A stretch of 64,000 nucleotides of DNA from Bryobacteraceae bacterium (lineage in GTDB: Bacteria > Acidobacteriota > Terriglobia > Bryobacterales > Bryobacteraceae), in NCBI GenBank assembly GCA_026129905.1, contig JAHCHE010000010.1, forward strand, positions 206,994-270,993, written 5' to 3'. The position numbers and the translations under genes are program-made. Position 1 is the first letter of the stretch. Each line of letters starts with the position of its first letter. The notes beneath the pieces were generated by a model. The model saw only the letters and a list, made by a program, of their open reading frames with translations. It searched no databases and was not told the DNA's origin. Positions 36,960-46,432 of this stretch are shown piece after piece.

Positions 36960-39344
36960 ATGAGAACAGAATTCGCGGCTTTGGCGCTGGCGGCCGCGCT
37001 GCTCCTGGGTCCGCTGGCGGCGGCCGGACGAGGCGCGGCGGTGGAAGGCCGCCTGGTCGATGTATCCGGCGGGACGATTGCCCGGGGGACGGTAACCCTA
37101 AGACTGCTGGCCACCGGGACGGCGCTGCGGACGCGCACGGACGGGGTGGGGAGCTTCCGGTTCGAGGCGATTGGACAAGGAGACCACCGGGTGACCGCTG
37201 CGGCCGAGGGGTTCGCGGAAAGCGGAAGGATCATCCGGGTTCCTTTCGAGGGAGTCTCGAACCTTGAAATAGTGTTGCATCCGGCGACGCTGGCGCAGGG
37301 ACTCGCAATATACGCGAACCGGCTCGTGGGGCCGGAAGTGGCGCTGCGAGAGGTCCCGGGCGCCTTCGAAGTGGTCGACTCGGCGATGCTTGCCCAGAGC
37401 CGTGTCTTCACGTTCGACGAAGCGCTCCGAAAGGTGACTGGCGTGTACGTGCGCGGCGAGGAGGGCTTCGGCTTGCGGCCCAACATTGGGATTCGCGGCT
37501 TAAACCCCACGCGTTCGACGAAGGTCTTGCTGCTGGAAGACGGCGTGCCGATCGCGTATGCGCCGTACGGGGACAACGCCTCCTACTATCATCCGCCGGT
37601 CGACCGCTTCGATTCGATCGAAGTCATCAAGGGATCCGGACAGGTGCTCTACGGTCCCTCGACGGTGGCGGGCGTCATCAACTACATTACGCCGCCCCCG
37701 CCCGACCGCGGCGCCGGATCGGTGACGCTGACGGGAGGAAGCCTGGACTACTTCAACGGCCATATTCGCTACGGCAATACCATCGGACGGACCGGTTTCG
37801 CTCTCGATTACATGCGCAAGCAGGGCGACGGCAGCCGGGAGAACACCCATTTCGGGCTGAACGACGTTACGGGCAAAGTGCTGCGGCCCATCGGCGCGCG
37901 GCAAACGGTGTCGCTGAAGATGAACTACTACGGCGAGGATTCACAGTTGACGTACTCCGGCCTCCGCTGGGCGGAGTGGCTGGAGAACCCCCGGGCAAAC
38001 CCTTTCCGCAACGACGCGGTGGATTGGGGCCGGTTCGGCGGCGCCATCGCGCATACCTACATCCTGTCCCCTAACGCGGTTCTTTCCACCAACCTGTACG
38101 GGCAACGCTTCGCGCGCGACTGGTGGCGGCAGTCCAGCAACTCGAACCAGCGGCCCAACGACGCCGCCGACCCGCTGTGCGGCGGGATGGCCAATTTGCA
38201 TACCACTTGCGGCAACGAAGGCCGGCTCCGACGCTACGCGACGTGGGGCTTCGACCCGAAAGTGCGCGCCCACCAATCATGGGGCGGCCTCATCAACGAA
38301 TTCGATTTCGGGTTTCGGGGCCATTTCGAAACGCAGGACCGCCGGCAGGAGAACGGCGAATCGCCGGTGGCCCGTTCCGGCCGCGTCGTGGAACTCAATG
38401 AACGCCAGGTCCGGGCGTGGTCCGGCTTCCTGCAAAACCGTTTCGTTTTCGGCCGGTTCGGCATCACCCCCGGAGTGCGGTTGGAACGGATCCGCCTCGA
38501 GCGGCAAAACCGGCTGCTCGACGCCGGGGGCCACACGTCGATGACGCAGTGGATTCCAGGCGTGGGCGCGACGTTCAGCCCGTCGGGGAAGCTGACGGTG
38601 TTCGGCGGGGCGCACCGCGGCTTCGCGCCGCCGCGGGTGGAGGACGTGATTAACAACACGACCGGCGGCGTAGTGGAATTGGATTCGGAGCTGAGCTGGA
38701 ATTACGAAGCGGGCATGCGCCTCCGGGCGGACCACCGGGCAACGTTGGAGGCCACCTTCTTCCGGCTCGACTTCGAGAACCAGATCGTTCCGGCGAGCGT
38801 GGCGGGCGGAACCGGGGCGACCTTGACCAGCGCCGGGGAGACTACGCACCAGGGCGTGGAGTTGAGCGGGCGCTACGATTTCCGCAGTCTCTTTCAAACG
38901 CGGCACTCCGGGTACATTCGCGGCGCTTACACCTGGCTTCCGGTGGCCCGATTCGAGGGCCGCCGGTATTCGTCCGTCTCCGGCTTCGCGGACGTAAGCG
39001 TGACGGGGAATCGAATCCCGTACGCCCCCTCCTACATGCTGAACGCCATCGCCGGGTACCTGCACCCTTCGGGGCTGAACGCCATGGTCGAGGGCGTCTT
39101 CACGGGCGGACAGTTCGGGGACGACCTGAATACCTGGGCGCCGTCGCCGGACGGGCAGCGAGGCCGCGTCCCGGGCAACGTGATCTGGAACGCGACGCTG
39201 AACTACCCGATCGAGGGCTGGCGAAGCACGGTTTTCGTGGCCGTCAAGAACCTCGGGGACCGTCTCTACATCGTCGATCGCGCGCGCGGCGTCCTGCCGG
39301 GAATGCCTCGCCTCGTGCAAATCGGGCTGCGCGTGAGCTTTTAG
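36960..39344 (+). CDS. TonB-dependent outer-membrane receptor
   Basis: The 794-residue protein has a signal peptide, then a carboxypeptidase-regulatory-like beta domain (about 25-105, VEGRLVDVSGGTIARGTVTL). The plug starts near EVPGAFEVVDSAML and contains RPNIGIRGLNPTRSTKVLLL and VIKGSGQVLYGPSTVAGVIN. A long beta-barrel ends in the insertion signal IGLRVSF. The plug wording resembles FecA/siderophore-type receptors. It has its own promoter and operator-like dyad, so iron or substrate regulation is possible. It lies after three secreted carbohydrate-active genes but lacks a SusD partner. ATG 36960 is selected for the signal peptide. Confidence 0.95.
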   Translation: MRTEFAALALAAALLLGPLAAAGRGAAVEGRLVDVSGGTIARGTVTLRLLATGTALRTRTDGVGSFRFEAIGQGDHRVTAAAEGFAESGRIIRVPFEGVSNLEIVLHPATLAQGLAIYANRLVGPEVALREVPGAFEVVDSAMLAQSRVFTFDEALRKVTGVYVRGEEGFGLRPNIGIRGLNPTRSTKVLLLEDGVPIAYAPYGDNASYYHPPVDRFDSIEVIKGSGQVLYGPSTVAGVINYITPPPPDRGAGSVTLTGGSLDYFNGHIRYGNTIGRTGFALDYMRKQGDGSRENTHFGLNDVTGKVLRPIGARQTVSLKMNYYGEDSQLTYSGLRWAEWLENPRANPFRNDAVDWGRFGGAIAHTYILSPNAVLSTNLYGQRFARDWWRQSSNSNQRPNDAADPLCGGMANLHTTCGNEGRLRRYATWGFDPKVRAHQSWGGLINEFDFGFRGHFETQDRRQENGESPVARSGRVVELNERQVRAWSGFLQNRFVFGRFGITPGVRLERIRLERQNRLLDAGGHTSMTQWIPGVGATFSPSGKLTVFGGAHRGFAPPRVEDVINNTTGGVVELDSELSWNYEAGMRLRADHRATLEATFFRLDFENQIVPASVAGGTGATLTSAGETTHQGVELSGRYDFRSLFQTRHSGYIRGAYTWLPVARFEGRRYSSVSGFADVSVTGNRIPYAPSYMLNAIAGYLHPSGLNAMVEGVFTGGQFGDDLNTWAPSPDGQRGRVPGNVIWNATLNYPIEGWRSTVFVAVKNLGDRLYIVDRARGVLPGMPRLVQIGLRVSF

Positions 39345-39442
39345 CGCCGGTCGGGTCCCGCGGGCGACATCGCGGCCCCCACTCGCCCGTCCGGGCCCAC
39401 CGAGCCGGAGAGCCGCGCGGCAGGCCGTATAATGATCGAGAC

Positions 39443-40819
39443 ATGTCTCAACCCGTGGAAGCCTTCATCGACGCCAATCGCGACCGATTCCTCGAGGAAC
39501 TGTTCGCGCTGCTGCGAATCCCTAGTATCAGCACGCTGCCGGAACACGTGCCCGACGTGGCGCAAGCCGCCGGCTTCGTAGCGGAGGCGCTCAAAGGGGC
39601 CGGCGTCGAAAACGTCGAGATCATTCCCACCGCGCGCCATCCGCTGGTGTACGGCGAATGGCTCCACGCGCCGGGCAAGCCCACCGTGTTGTGCTACGGG
39701 CATTACGACGTGCAGCCGCCCGATCCACTGGAGGAGTGGGTGACGCCTCCGTTCGAGCCGGCGGTACGCGACGGCAATATCTACGCGCGCGGCTCGGCCG
39801 ACGACAAGGGACAGATGTACATGCACATCAAGGCCGTCGAGGCGCTGCGGGCGGCCTCGGGGACCCTGCCGGTGAACGTCAAGTTCCTGATCGAGGGCGA
39901 GGAGGAAGTCGGCGGCGCCTCGATCGCGAAGTTTGTCGGGGAAAACGCGGCGCGATTGAAAGCGGACGTCGGACTGGTATCCGACACGTCGTTATACGCC
40001 GAAGGCATCCCGACGCTTTGCACGGGCCTGCGCGGGCTGATCTACACGGAGGTGGACGCCAGGGGCCCGGCCAAGGACCTCCACTCGGGCCTGTACGGCG
40101 GCGCCGCGCCGAACGCGGTTTACGCGCTGATCGAACTGCTGGCCAAGGCGAAATCGGCCGATGGCGCGATTCAGGTCACTGGCATTTACGACGACGTGAC
40201 GCCGCCCGCGCCGGCGGAGAAGTCCAGTTGGGAGAGCCTGCCGTTTCGCGAAGAGGAGTTCCTGAAAAGAGAGGTGGGCGCGTCGCGGCTCACCGGGGAA
40301 CCCGGCTACAGCGTGCTGGAGCGGATCTGGGCGCGGCCGACGCTGGAGGTGCACGGCATCGCCGGCGGCTTTACCGGGGCGGGCGCGAAGACCGTGATTC
40401 CAGCCAAGGCGACGGCCAAAGTCAGCATCCGGCTGGTTCCGAGGCAGGATCCGGACAAGGTGGCTGGCGCATTTCAGGAATTCGTGAAAGCGAACACGCC
40501 CGCCGGGGTTCAGACCGAGGTGCGGGTGCTCAGCGCGAGCCCGGCGGTGCTGGTGGATCCCGGCCACCCGGCCATACGGACGGCCGCCGAGGCGTTCCAG
40601 CAGGTGATGGGACGGCCGACGGTCTACATCCGCTCGGGCGGTTCGGTACCGATCGTCGGGGACTTCAACCGGCATCTCGGCATCCCGACGGTAATGATGG
40701 GCCTGGGGCTTCCCGACGACGGGCTGCATTCGCCCAACGAGAAATTCCGGCTGGAGAATTTCTACACTGGGATCAAAGCGATCGCGCTGTTTTTCGAGCG
40801 TTACGGGCAGACGTCCTGA
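39443..40819 (+). CDS. M20-family metallopeptidase (dipeptidase)
   Basis: This 458-residue enzyme has the M20 two-zinc site: His87 and Asp89 in LCYGHYDVQPPDP, Asp120 in ARGSADDKGQ and the catalytic Glu cluster FLIEGEEEVGG (151-155). A dimerisation domain sits in the middle, and the late zinc His is in GLHSPNEKF. It hydrolyses dipeptides or N-acyl amino acids and is probably cytoplasmic, since there is no signal peptide. A perfect TATAAT (39428-39433) lies just 9 nt before the ATG, so the leader is extremely short or absent. Confidence 0.93.
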   Translation: MSQPVEAFIDANRDRFLEELFALLRIPSISTLPEHVPDVAQAAGFVAEALKGAGVENVEIIPTARHPLVYGEWLHAPGKPTVLCYGHYDVQPPDPLEEWVTPPFEPAVRDGNIYARGSADDKGQMYMHIKAVEALRAASGTLPVNVKFLIEGEEEVGGASIAKFVGENAARLKADVGLVSDTSLYAEGIPTLCTGLRGLIYTEVDARGPAKDLHSGLYGGAAPNAVYALIELLAKAKSADGAIQVTGIYDDVTPPAPAEKSSWESLPFREEEFLKREVGASRLTGEPGYSVLERIWARPTLEVHGIAGGFTGAGAKTVIPAKATAKVSIRLVPRQDPDKVAGAFQEFVKANTPAGVQTEVRVLSASPAVLVDPGHPAIRTAAEAFQQVMGRPTVYIRSGGSVPIVGDFNRHLGIPTVMMGLGLPDDGLHSPNEKFRLENFYTGIKAIALFFERYGQTS

Positions 40820-40840
40820 CCGTCGCGCCGGGAGCAGGCT

Positions 40841-42508
40841 CTGAGCACATCCGCCGACCCAAATCACGCGGAACCGACGTATCACGTCGTCCGCTCCGCC
40901 GGAATCGTCTCCGCCGCTCTCTTCCTGAGCCGGGTGACCGGCTTGGTGCGCGAAATCGTGATGGCGTACCTGTTCGGAGCGGGGATGGCGTACGACGCCT
41001 TCCTGCTGGGATTCCGGATACCGAACCTGGCGCGGGACCTGTTCGCCGAGGGTGCGCTTTCCTCCGCGTTTATCCCGACATTCACCGAATACCTGACCAA
41101 CCGGAGCAAGAAGGAGGCCGCCGCGCTGGCGAACCTGGTGGCGACGGCGATTATCGTCATCGTCGGCGCGCTCTGCGTGCTTGGCATCATCTTCACGCCG
41201 CAGTTGGTGCGGCTGCTGGCGCCCGGCTACAGCGAAGTGCCCGGGAAGTTCGAATTGTCGGTGACCATGACGCGGATCATGTTCCCGTTCCTGCTGCTGG
41301 TGGCGCTGGCGGCCCAGGCGATGGGGATTCTGAACGCGTGCAACCAATTTGCGGTTCCGGCGCTGGCCTCGACGTTCTTTAACGTCGGATCGATCCTGGG
41401 AGGGCTCGCGATCGGCTTCTGGGCGGGACCGCTGATCGGGATCGAGCCGATCACCGGGATGGCGATCGGGGTTGTATTGGGGGGCGCGCTGCAGATGGTC
41501 TGGCAGGTTCCCAGTCTGCGGCGGAGCGGGTTCCGGTTCCGGCCGCGATTCGACTGGTCCGATCCGGGGTTGAAGCGCATCTTCCGGCTGATGGCGCCGG
41601 CGATCCTGGGCGCGGCCGCGGTGCAGGTGAACATCGCGGTGAATACGAATTTCGCGTCTCAGATTCAGGACCCGCTGCGGGGACCGGACGGGCCGGTGAG
41701 CTGGCTCGGCTACTCGTTCCGGTTCATGCAACTGCCGCTGGCGCTCTTCGGAGTGGCGATCGCCTCGGCAACGCTGCCGACGATTTCGCGCAGCGCGGCG
41801 GCGGGGAACCTGGATCAGTTCCGGAGCACGCTATCGCGATCGTTGGGGATCGTGTTCCTATTGACGCTGCCGTCGTCGGTGGGCCTGGCGGTGCTGGGTG
41901 AGCCGATGATCGCCGCGATCTACCAGGGCGGCCGGTTCGACGCGTACGACACGCAGCAGACGGGACTGGCGCTGTCGTGTTACGCGGTGGGCCTGGCGGG
42001 CTATGCGGCGATCAAGATTCTGACGCCGGCCTTCTACGCGTTGGGCGATGCGCGGACCCCCATGATCGTGAGTCTGCTTTCGATCGCGATCAACCTGGCC
42101 GCCGTGTTGCTGCTGCTGCGCTATACCCAACTTGGCCATGCGGGCCTGGCGCTTTCCACATCCGCGGTGGCCGTGTTCGGCTTCCTCATCCTGGTTGTGG
42201 CCCTCGGGCGAAAGACGGGAGGCCTGCTCGGGCGGGAGCTGCTGGTGAGCACGCTGAAAGTGGCGTTGGCCGCGGCGGCCATGGGGGTCGCGGTCGCGCT
42301 CCTGAATCGGCAGGTGGAGGCCTTTCTCGGGTTGTCGCGGCTGGCGAGGCTGGCGCAGCTCGCCATCTGCCTGCCCGCCGGAGTAGCGGTGTTCTACGGG
42401 CTCTGCCGGTTGGCGCGGGTGGCGGAACTCGAGTGGGCTTCCAGCGCCATGGCCGGCCCCCTGCGGCGGTGGCTCCCGTTCGGCGTGCTAAAATCCTCTA
42501 AACGATGA
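40841..42508 (+). CDS. murJ: lipid II flippase MurJ
   Basis: The product (555 residues) is a 14-helix MVF/MOP-superfamily protein. The N-terminal signature AGIVSAALFLSRVTGLVREI and the following FLLGFRIPNLARDLFAEGAL are conserved in MurJ, which flips lipid II across the inner membrane for peptidoglycan synthesis. The frame lacks ATG, GTG or TTG upstream of this signature. The first GTG (40934) would cut off half of helix 1. A CTG at 40841 preceded by GGAG at 6 nt gives the normal N-terminus (MSTSADPNHAEPTYHVVRSA), so CTG is the likely start. The stop overlaps the next gene (ATGA). Confidence 0.9.
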   Translation: MSTSADPNHAEPTYHVVRSAGIVSAALFLSRVTGLVREIVMAYLFGAGMAYDAFLLGFRIPNLARDLFAEGALSSAFIPTFTEYLTNRSKKEAAALANLVATAIIVIVGALCVLGIIFTPQLVRLLAPGYSEVPGKFELSVTMTRIMFPFLLLVALAAQAMGILNACNQFAVPALASTFFNVGSILGGLAIGFWAGPLIGIEPITGMAIGVVLGGALQMVWQVPSLRRSGFRFRPRFDWSDPGLKRIFRLMAPAILGAAAVQVNIAVNTNFASQIQDPLRGPDGPVSWLGYSFRFMQLPLALFGVAIASATLPTISRSAAAGNLDQFRSTLSRSLGIVFLLTLPSSVGLAVLGEPMIAAIYQGGRFDAYDTQQTGLALSCYAVGLAGYAAIKILTPAFYALGDARTPMIVSLLSIAINLAAVLLLLRYTQLGHAGLALSTSAVAVFGFLILVVALGRKTGGLLGRELLVSTLKVALAAAAMGVAVALLNRQVEAFLGLSRLARLAQLAICLPAGVAVFYGLCRLARVAELEWASSAMAGPLRRWLPFGVLKSSKR

Positions 42509-43254
42509 CGCCAGACGTAGAACTGGTACTCAAGCTCCAGGGCCTGGATAATCAGATCGGGGAACTGGAGCGGGAAATCTCCAGCCTGCCGATTCACATC
42601 GCGGAGATTGAGAAAGCGTTGGTGATTCACCAGCGGAAGCTGGAAGCCGACAAGGCCGCGCTGGCGGCCAACCAGAAGGAACGAAGAAAAATCGAGGGTG
42701 AAGTTCAGGGTATCGAGCAGAAGCTATCCAAGTTAAAAGACCAGATTTTCGAGGCGAAAACCAACCAGCAGCTCTGGGCATTTCAGCACGAAATCCAGTT
42801 TGGCGAAGAGCAGATCCGCAAGGCGGAGGATCGCATACTGGACCTCATGTCGGAATCGGAGCCGCTGGAGGCGAACATGCAGGCGGCCACCAAGGCGCTG
42901 ACGGAGGAAGTGCGGCAGGTAGAGCGCGAGAAAGCCATCGCCCGCAAGAAGACCGAGGAGGACCGTCAACAGCTCGGGTCGCTGCAGGGCGAGCGCGCCG
43001 AAGTGGTGAAGCGTCTGGATGCGCGGATCTACTCCATTTACGAGCGCGTCCGCAAGAAGTACCGGGGGGAGGCGGTCGCGGACGGCAGCAGTGGACGGTG
43101 CTCGGCATGCAATATCATGCTGCGGCCGCAGTTGCTTCAGGACCTGCGGAAAGAAAGCCAACTGCTGGCCTGCGAGAGCTGCGGCCGGCTGCTCTATTAC
43201 AATCCCGTTGTGGACGTGACGGCGGGAATGGAGATCCGCGAAGCCGAAGCGTAG
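42505..43254 (+). CDS. coiled-coil protein with C4 zinc ribbon (DUF164/CT398-like)
   Basis: This 249-residue protein is a long helical hairpin (residues 1-190, heptad-rich, starting VELVLKLQGLDNQIGELERE) followed by a zinc ribbon: Cys-x2-Cys in GRCSACNIMLRP and Cys-x2-Cys in ACESCGRLLYY. This is the CT398/DUF164 family, cytoplasmic proteins linked to flagellar or secretion ATPases or to nucleic acids in some bacteria. Here it is coupled to murJ by an ATGA overlap. The role in this organism is not known. Confidence 0.92.
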   Translation: MTPDVELVLKLQGLDNQIGELEREISSLPIHIAEIEKALVIHQRKLEADKAALAANQKERRKIEGEVQGIEQKLSKLKDQIFEAKTNQQLWAFQHEIQFGEEQIRKAEDRILDLMSESEPLEANMQAATKALTEEVRQVEREKAIARKKTEEDRQQLGSLQGERAEVVKRLDARIYSIYERVRKKYRGEAVADGSSGRCSACNIMLRPQLLQDLRKESQLLACESCGRLLYYNPVVDVTAGMEIREAEA

Positions 43255-43265
43255 CGCCGGCCCAG

Positions 43266-44165
43266 CTACCGGCGGGCGAAATCGGCGCCGGCGAAGCTCG
43301 AACTCTGGAGCAGGCCGGCCAGCCCCGATTCTTCGTCCTCGGAAAGATTGCGGTGCGGCGCGTAGCAGGGGCCGCATGGGATGCCGGCCCACGTGAGCAT
43401 CGTTTTCAGCGCCGCGCGCAGCGGGAAACGCAGGGTGATTTCGATCAATTCGTTCAGACGGCGCTGCGTATTTCGCGCGCCGTTCCAGTCGCCGGCCACC
43501 GCCTGCTGGTACACCTGCACGAACAATTCGGGCGTCAGATTGTAGAAGCTACCGACGCCGCCGTCGGCGCCCATGAGGAGTCCGGCCGCAAGCGCCTCGT
43601 CGTGGCCGTTCAGGACGCACGCGCCGTCCACCTTGAGTCTCGAGAGCGCGTACAAATCGAAATCGGTGAACTTGATCCCGACCACGTTCGGAATCGCCAA
43701 AAGCTGCCGCAGCCGGTCGAGACCCGCGCTCACGTTCGACAGTTCAGGGAAGTGATAGACGAAGACCGGCAGATCCGAAGCGGCGGCGAGGGCGCCGAAA
43801 TAGTTCCGGGCCTCCTCGAACGAGAACGGCGGGGCCGGCGGCAGGCTGCTGACGGCGTGGGCGCCCGCGCGGGCGGCATAGCGCGCTAGATGCAGCGCGT
43901 CGGCGGTCCGGTGAGCGCCGACATGCGCGATGACGATCTTGCCGCGGGGCGAATTCCTTACGGCGGCGTCGATGGCGCGCTCACGATCCGGCGCCGGCTG
44001 CGCCAGGCCCTCGCCGGTGTGGCCGCTGACAAAGACGCCGTGAACGCCGGCCGCATATACGCGTTCGAGGAGACGCTCGAAACTGGCGGAGAGAAACTGC
44101 TCGCGGTCGTCCAGCGGCGCGGGCAGGGCAGGGAAAATCCCCCGGAATTCCATCGCGTCAGCCAT
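43266..44165 (-). CDS. dihydrodipicolinate synthase-family lyase
   Basis: This 299-residue TIM-barrel protein has the family motif variant SGHTGEGLAQP, Tyr137 in VFVYHFPEL and the Schiff-base Lys165 in VVGIKFTDFD. The wording GHTGEG and FTDFD is closer to sugar-acid aldolases and N-acetylneuraminate lyases than to DapA of lysine biosynthesis. It is the last gene of a minus-strand run with an epimerase at its head, which fits a sugar-acid degradation pathway. Confidence 0.9.
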   Translation of the reverse strand: MADAMEFRGIFPALPAPLDDREQFLSASFERLLERVYAAGVHGVFVSGHTGEGLAQPAPDRERAIDAAVRNSPRGKIVIAHVGAHRTADALHLARYAARAGAHAVSSLPPAPPFSFEEARNYFGALAAASDLPVFVYHFPELSNVSAGLDRLRQLLAIPNVVGIKFTDFDLYALSRLKVDGACVLNGHDEALAAGLLMGADGGVGSFYNLTPELFVQVYQQAVAGDWNGARNTQRRLNELIEITLRFPLRAALKTMLTWAGIPCGPCYAPHRNLSEDEESGLAGLLQSSSFAGADFARR

Positions 44166-44200
44166 GGGTCACCGCCAAGTATATCGCCTGGAGGCCTACC

Positions 44201-44770
44201 CTACGCGGGCGGTTCGAGCACCTGGAGTTGCTTCACCTGAAGCTCCGGGAGCAGCTTGGCGGCGGGGCGGCGGCGGCGCGGTTTGGCCTGCGCGGCGGCT
44301 TGTTCACGCAGCCGGGCCGCCTCTTCGCCGCGGCGCTGCAATTCCAACTCGAGCTCCGTGATGTGCGCTTCAAGCGCGGCCAGCCGCTCCTGCTGCGCGG
44401 CGATCTGGGATTCCTTCTCGGTGAGCGACTCGGCCAGCGACTGAAGGCGGATGGCCGACGTCTCGGCTTCCGCTTTCAGCTTTTCGGTTTCTCCCTCCAG
44501 CCAGTTCGCGTGAGCGCGGGCCTCGAGCAGCAGCCGGTCGGCCTCCATCCGGTCGCCTCGCAAGGCGTCGCACTGGGTTTCCAACTGGCGCAGGCGAGCC
44601 CTTCCGTGGGCCAGTTCGTCGCGGAACGAGTCGATGGTTTTCTGCGCGCGGCGCTTGGACTCGTCGAGCTCCCGCCGAAGCCGGCGGCCCCATAGCGGCC
44701 AGCCCAGAATCAAACCCGCGGCGAAAGCCAGCAACATCCACGTGAGTATTTGCGAGATCAGATAGAGCAC
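44201..44770 (-). CDS. membrane-anchored coiled-coil protein
   Basis: This 189-residue protein has one N-terminal membrane helix (ILTWMLLAFAAGLILGWPLW), then about 120 residues of heptad-repeat coiled coil (DELAHGRARLRQLETQC..., EKESQIAAQQERLAALEAHI) and a basic Pro/Ala tail. It starts at GTG 44770 after GGAGAG. It follows the BON-OmpA gene closely, so the two may form an envelope-spanning pair. No enzymatic motif. Confidence 0.8.
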   Translation of the reverse strand: MLYLISQILTWMLLAFAAGLILGWPLWGRRLRRELDESKRRAQKTIDSFRDELAHGRARLRQLETQCDALRGDRMEADRLLLEARAHANWLEGETEKLKAEAETSAIRLQSLAESLTEKESQIAAQQERLAALEAHITELELELQRRGEEAARLREQAAAQAKPRRRRPAAKLLPELQVKQLQVLEPPA

Positions 44771-44787
44771 GCCACTCTCCCTACGTC

Positions 44788-45438
44788 CTACTTGACATTC
44801 AGCTCGACCCGCGGATTCAAGACGCGGCCCTCGGTGGTGCTATGGGGCGCCAGGGGCTTATTCGACCCGACGCCTACCCAGGCGAGGCGCGTTTCCGAAA
44901 CGCCTTTATCCCGAAGATGGGCGACAATGGCCGCGGCCCGCCGTTCGCTCAACTGCACCGCGCGCCGGGCGCCGCCCACCCATTCGGTGTGCACGGCGAT
45001 ATCGAGCGAAACCTCCGCGTACTTATTGAGGACCGCCGCCACCCGATCGAGAACTACGCGGCTGCCAGGCTCGAGCGCGTCGCTCTGCTCGGCGAAGTCG
45101 ATCCGCTGGTTGCGCAACAGCGCGTCCAGCTCGTTCTGCGCCTCGCGCGCCAGCGCAGCGCGGCGGAGGGGATCTTGCACCACGAGGAAGTTTCTCACCC
45201 GGCGGACGCCGTAGACCGACCAGGCGGTTCGCTCGGCCCGCGCTTTCATCTCCCGGGATGGGATGGGCCCGGTAAGGAAGACGTCGCGGCCCTCCACCAT
45301 CAGGCCGGCGGCCGGCAACAGCTCTACCAGGAGGGCTTCCCTGACCCGCTGGTAAATGTCCGATTCAATGCGGAACGCCGAAAACGGAATGCAGACGATG
45401 AAGAAAACCAGAACCACAATAATGCCGGCGAATCCCAT
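44788..45438 (-). CDS. BON- and OmpA-domain envelope protein
   Basis: The product is 216 residues from ATG 45438. It has a single N-terminal membrane helix (IIVVLVFFIVCIPFSAF), a BON-like domain (YQRVREALLVELLPAAGLM, RTAWSVYGVRRVRNFLV) and an OmpA peptidoglycan-binding domain (VSLDIAVHTEWVGGARRAVQ, LSERRAAAIVAHLRDKGV, RLAWVGVGSNKPLAP). It would tether the inner membrane to peptidoglycan. The ATG lies just after the stop of the epimerase gene (TAG, two bases, ATG), so translation is coupled. Confidence 0.87.
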   Translation of the reverse strand: MGFAGIIVVLVFFIVCIPFSAFRIESDIYQRVREALLVELLPAAGLMVEGRDVFLTGPIPSREMKARAERTAWSVYGVRRVRNFLVVQDPLRRAALAREAQNELDALLRNQRIDFAEQSDALEPGSRVVLDRVAAVLNKYAEVSLDIAVHTEWVGGARRAVQLSERRAAAIVAHLRDKGVSETRLAWVGVGSNKPLAPHSTTEGRVLNPRVELNVK

Positions 45439-45440
45439 TT

Positions 45441-46325
45441 CTAAACATTGGACCGATTCGCATGGAGCGCCTGCCCGGAGTCGATCAACTCCCGGACCCA
45501 GGCCAGGCTCCGCTCGATCATCGGTCCTCCCTGCCCTTCGCATTCGATGCTCAAAACGCCGTCGTACCCGGCGTCCGCCAGCCGCTGGACGCAGCGGCGG
45601 ATGTTGTCCGCGTTGACGCCTTCGCCGATCGCGCAGTGGCTGACGGCGATTCCGGTCAACTCCCCGCGCGCGGCGGCGGCCAGGCTTTCGGAGACGTCCT
45701 TAATGTGCACGTGACTGACCTTCGCGGCGAACCGGTCGAGGAAGGCCACCGGATCCTGCCCGGCGATGAACGTATTGCCGGTATCCATGTTCATCCGCAA
45801 GTACGGCGAGTCGGCGAAAGCCAGCATTTCGGCCATGAACTCCGGCTTGGTTGTGTAGTAGCCGTGCGGTTCGATGTTGACGACCATCTCGTACGCTTCC
45901 GCCACGGCCAGGATCTGCCGGTAGATCCGGCGCATGTGGTCGAGCGCTTCGCGGTCGGTCATCCCCGGAGGCCGCGCGCGGTCGTCGGTGGTGTCGATGC
46001 GGGGACAACCCGCCAGTTTGCCCCAGCGGATCGCATGGAGCGCATATTCGACGCCGAGCGTGGCGCCTTCCGGCAGCGACAAGGGGAAGGCGGCATCGAG
46101 CTGAGAGAACTGCACGCCGTAACGGTCCATTTTCTTTCGGAGCAACACCGGATCTTCCCAGAGGGCGATGTGAGGTTGGTAGCCGAGGCCGTGAATCCAG
46201 CTCACGCCGTCGATGGCGCCGCACTCGACATATCGCACCTGGTTGTCGCGCGCCCACTGCAGGCACTGCTCGAAGCTCCAGTAACTGCTGTTGAACGCGT
46301 CCGTGTGGAACCCAATCTCGAACAT
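45441..46325 (-). CDS. sugar phosphate isomerase/epimerase family protein
   Basis: This 294-residue xylose-isomerase-like TIM barrel has metal-ligand candidates in VVNIEPHG (Glu), MNMDTGNTF (Asp), SHVHIKD (His) and SIECEGQGG (Glu). The family covers hexose and pentose isomerases, hydroxypyruvate isomerase and endonuclease IV relatives. It heads a four-gene minus-strand operon ending with a DapA-like lyase. A TATAGT -10-like hexamer and GAGG lie shortly upstream of the ATG. Confidence 0.88.
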   Translation of the reverse strand: MFEIGFHTDAFNSSYWSFEQCLQWARDNQVRYVECGAIDGVSWIHGLGYQPHIALWEDPVLLRKKMDRYGVQFSQLDAAFPLSLPEGATLGVEYALHAIRWGKLAGCPRIDTTDDRARPPGMTDREALDHMRRIYRQILAVAEAYEMVVNIEPHGYYTTKPEFMAEMLAFADSPYLRMNMDTGNTFIAGQDPVAFLDRFAAKVSHVHIKDVSESLAAAARGELTGIAVSHCAIGEGVNADNIRRCVQRLADAGYDGVLSIECEGQGGPMIERSLAWVRELIDSGQALHANRSNV

Positions 46326-46432
46326 ATTACCTCACGGTTACTATATGCTATGAGCCAGTTGAACGCTTTCGCCGGGCCGGCGGTGGCCTGACGGTACCAG
46401 TACCGGGCGGGCGCTCGGCAAAGGGAAGTCTC

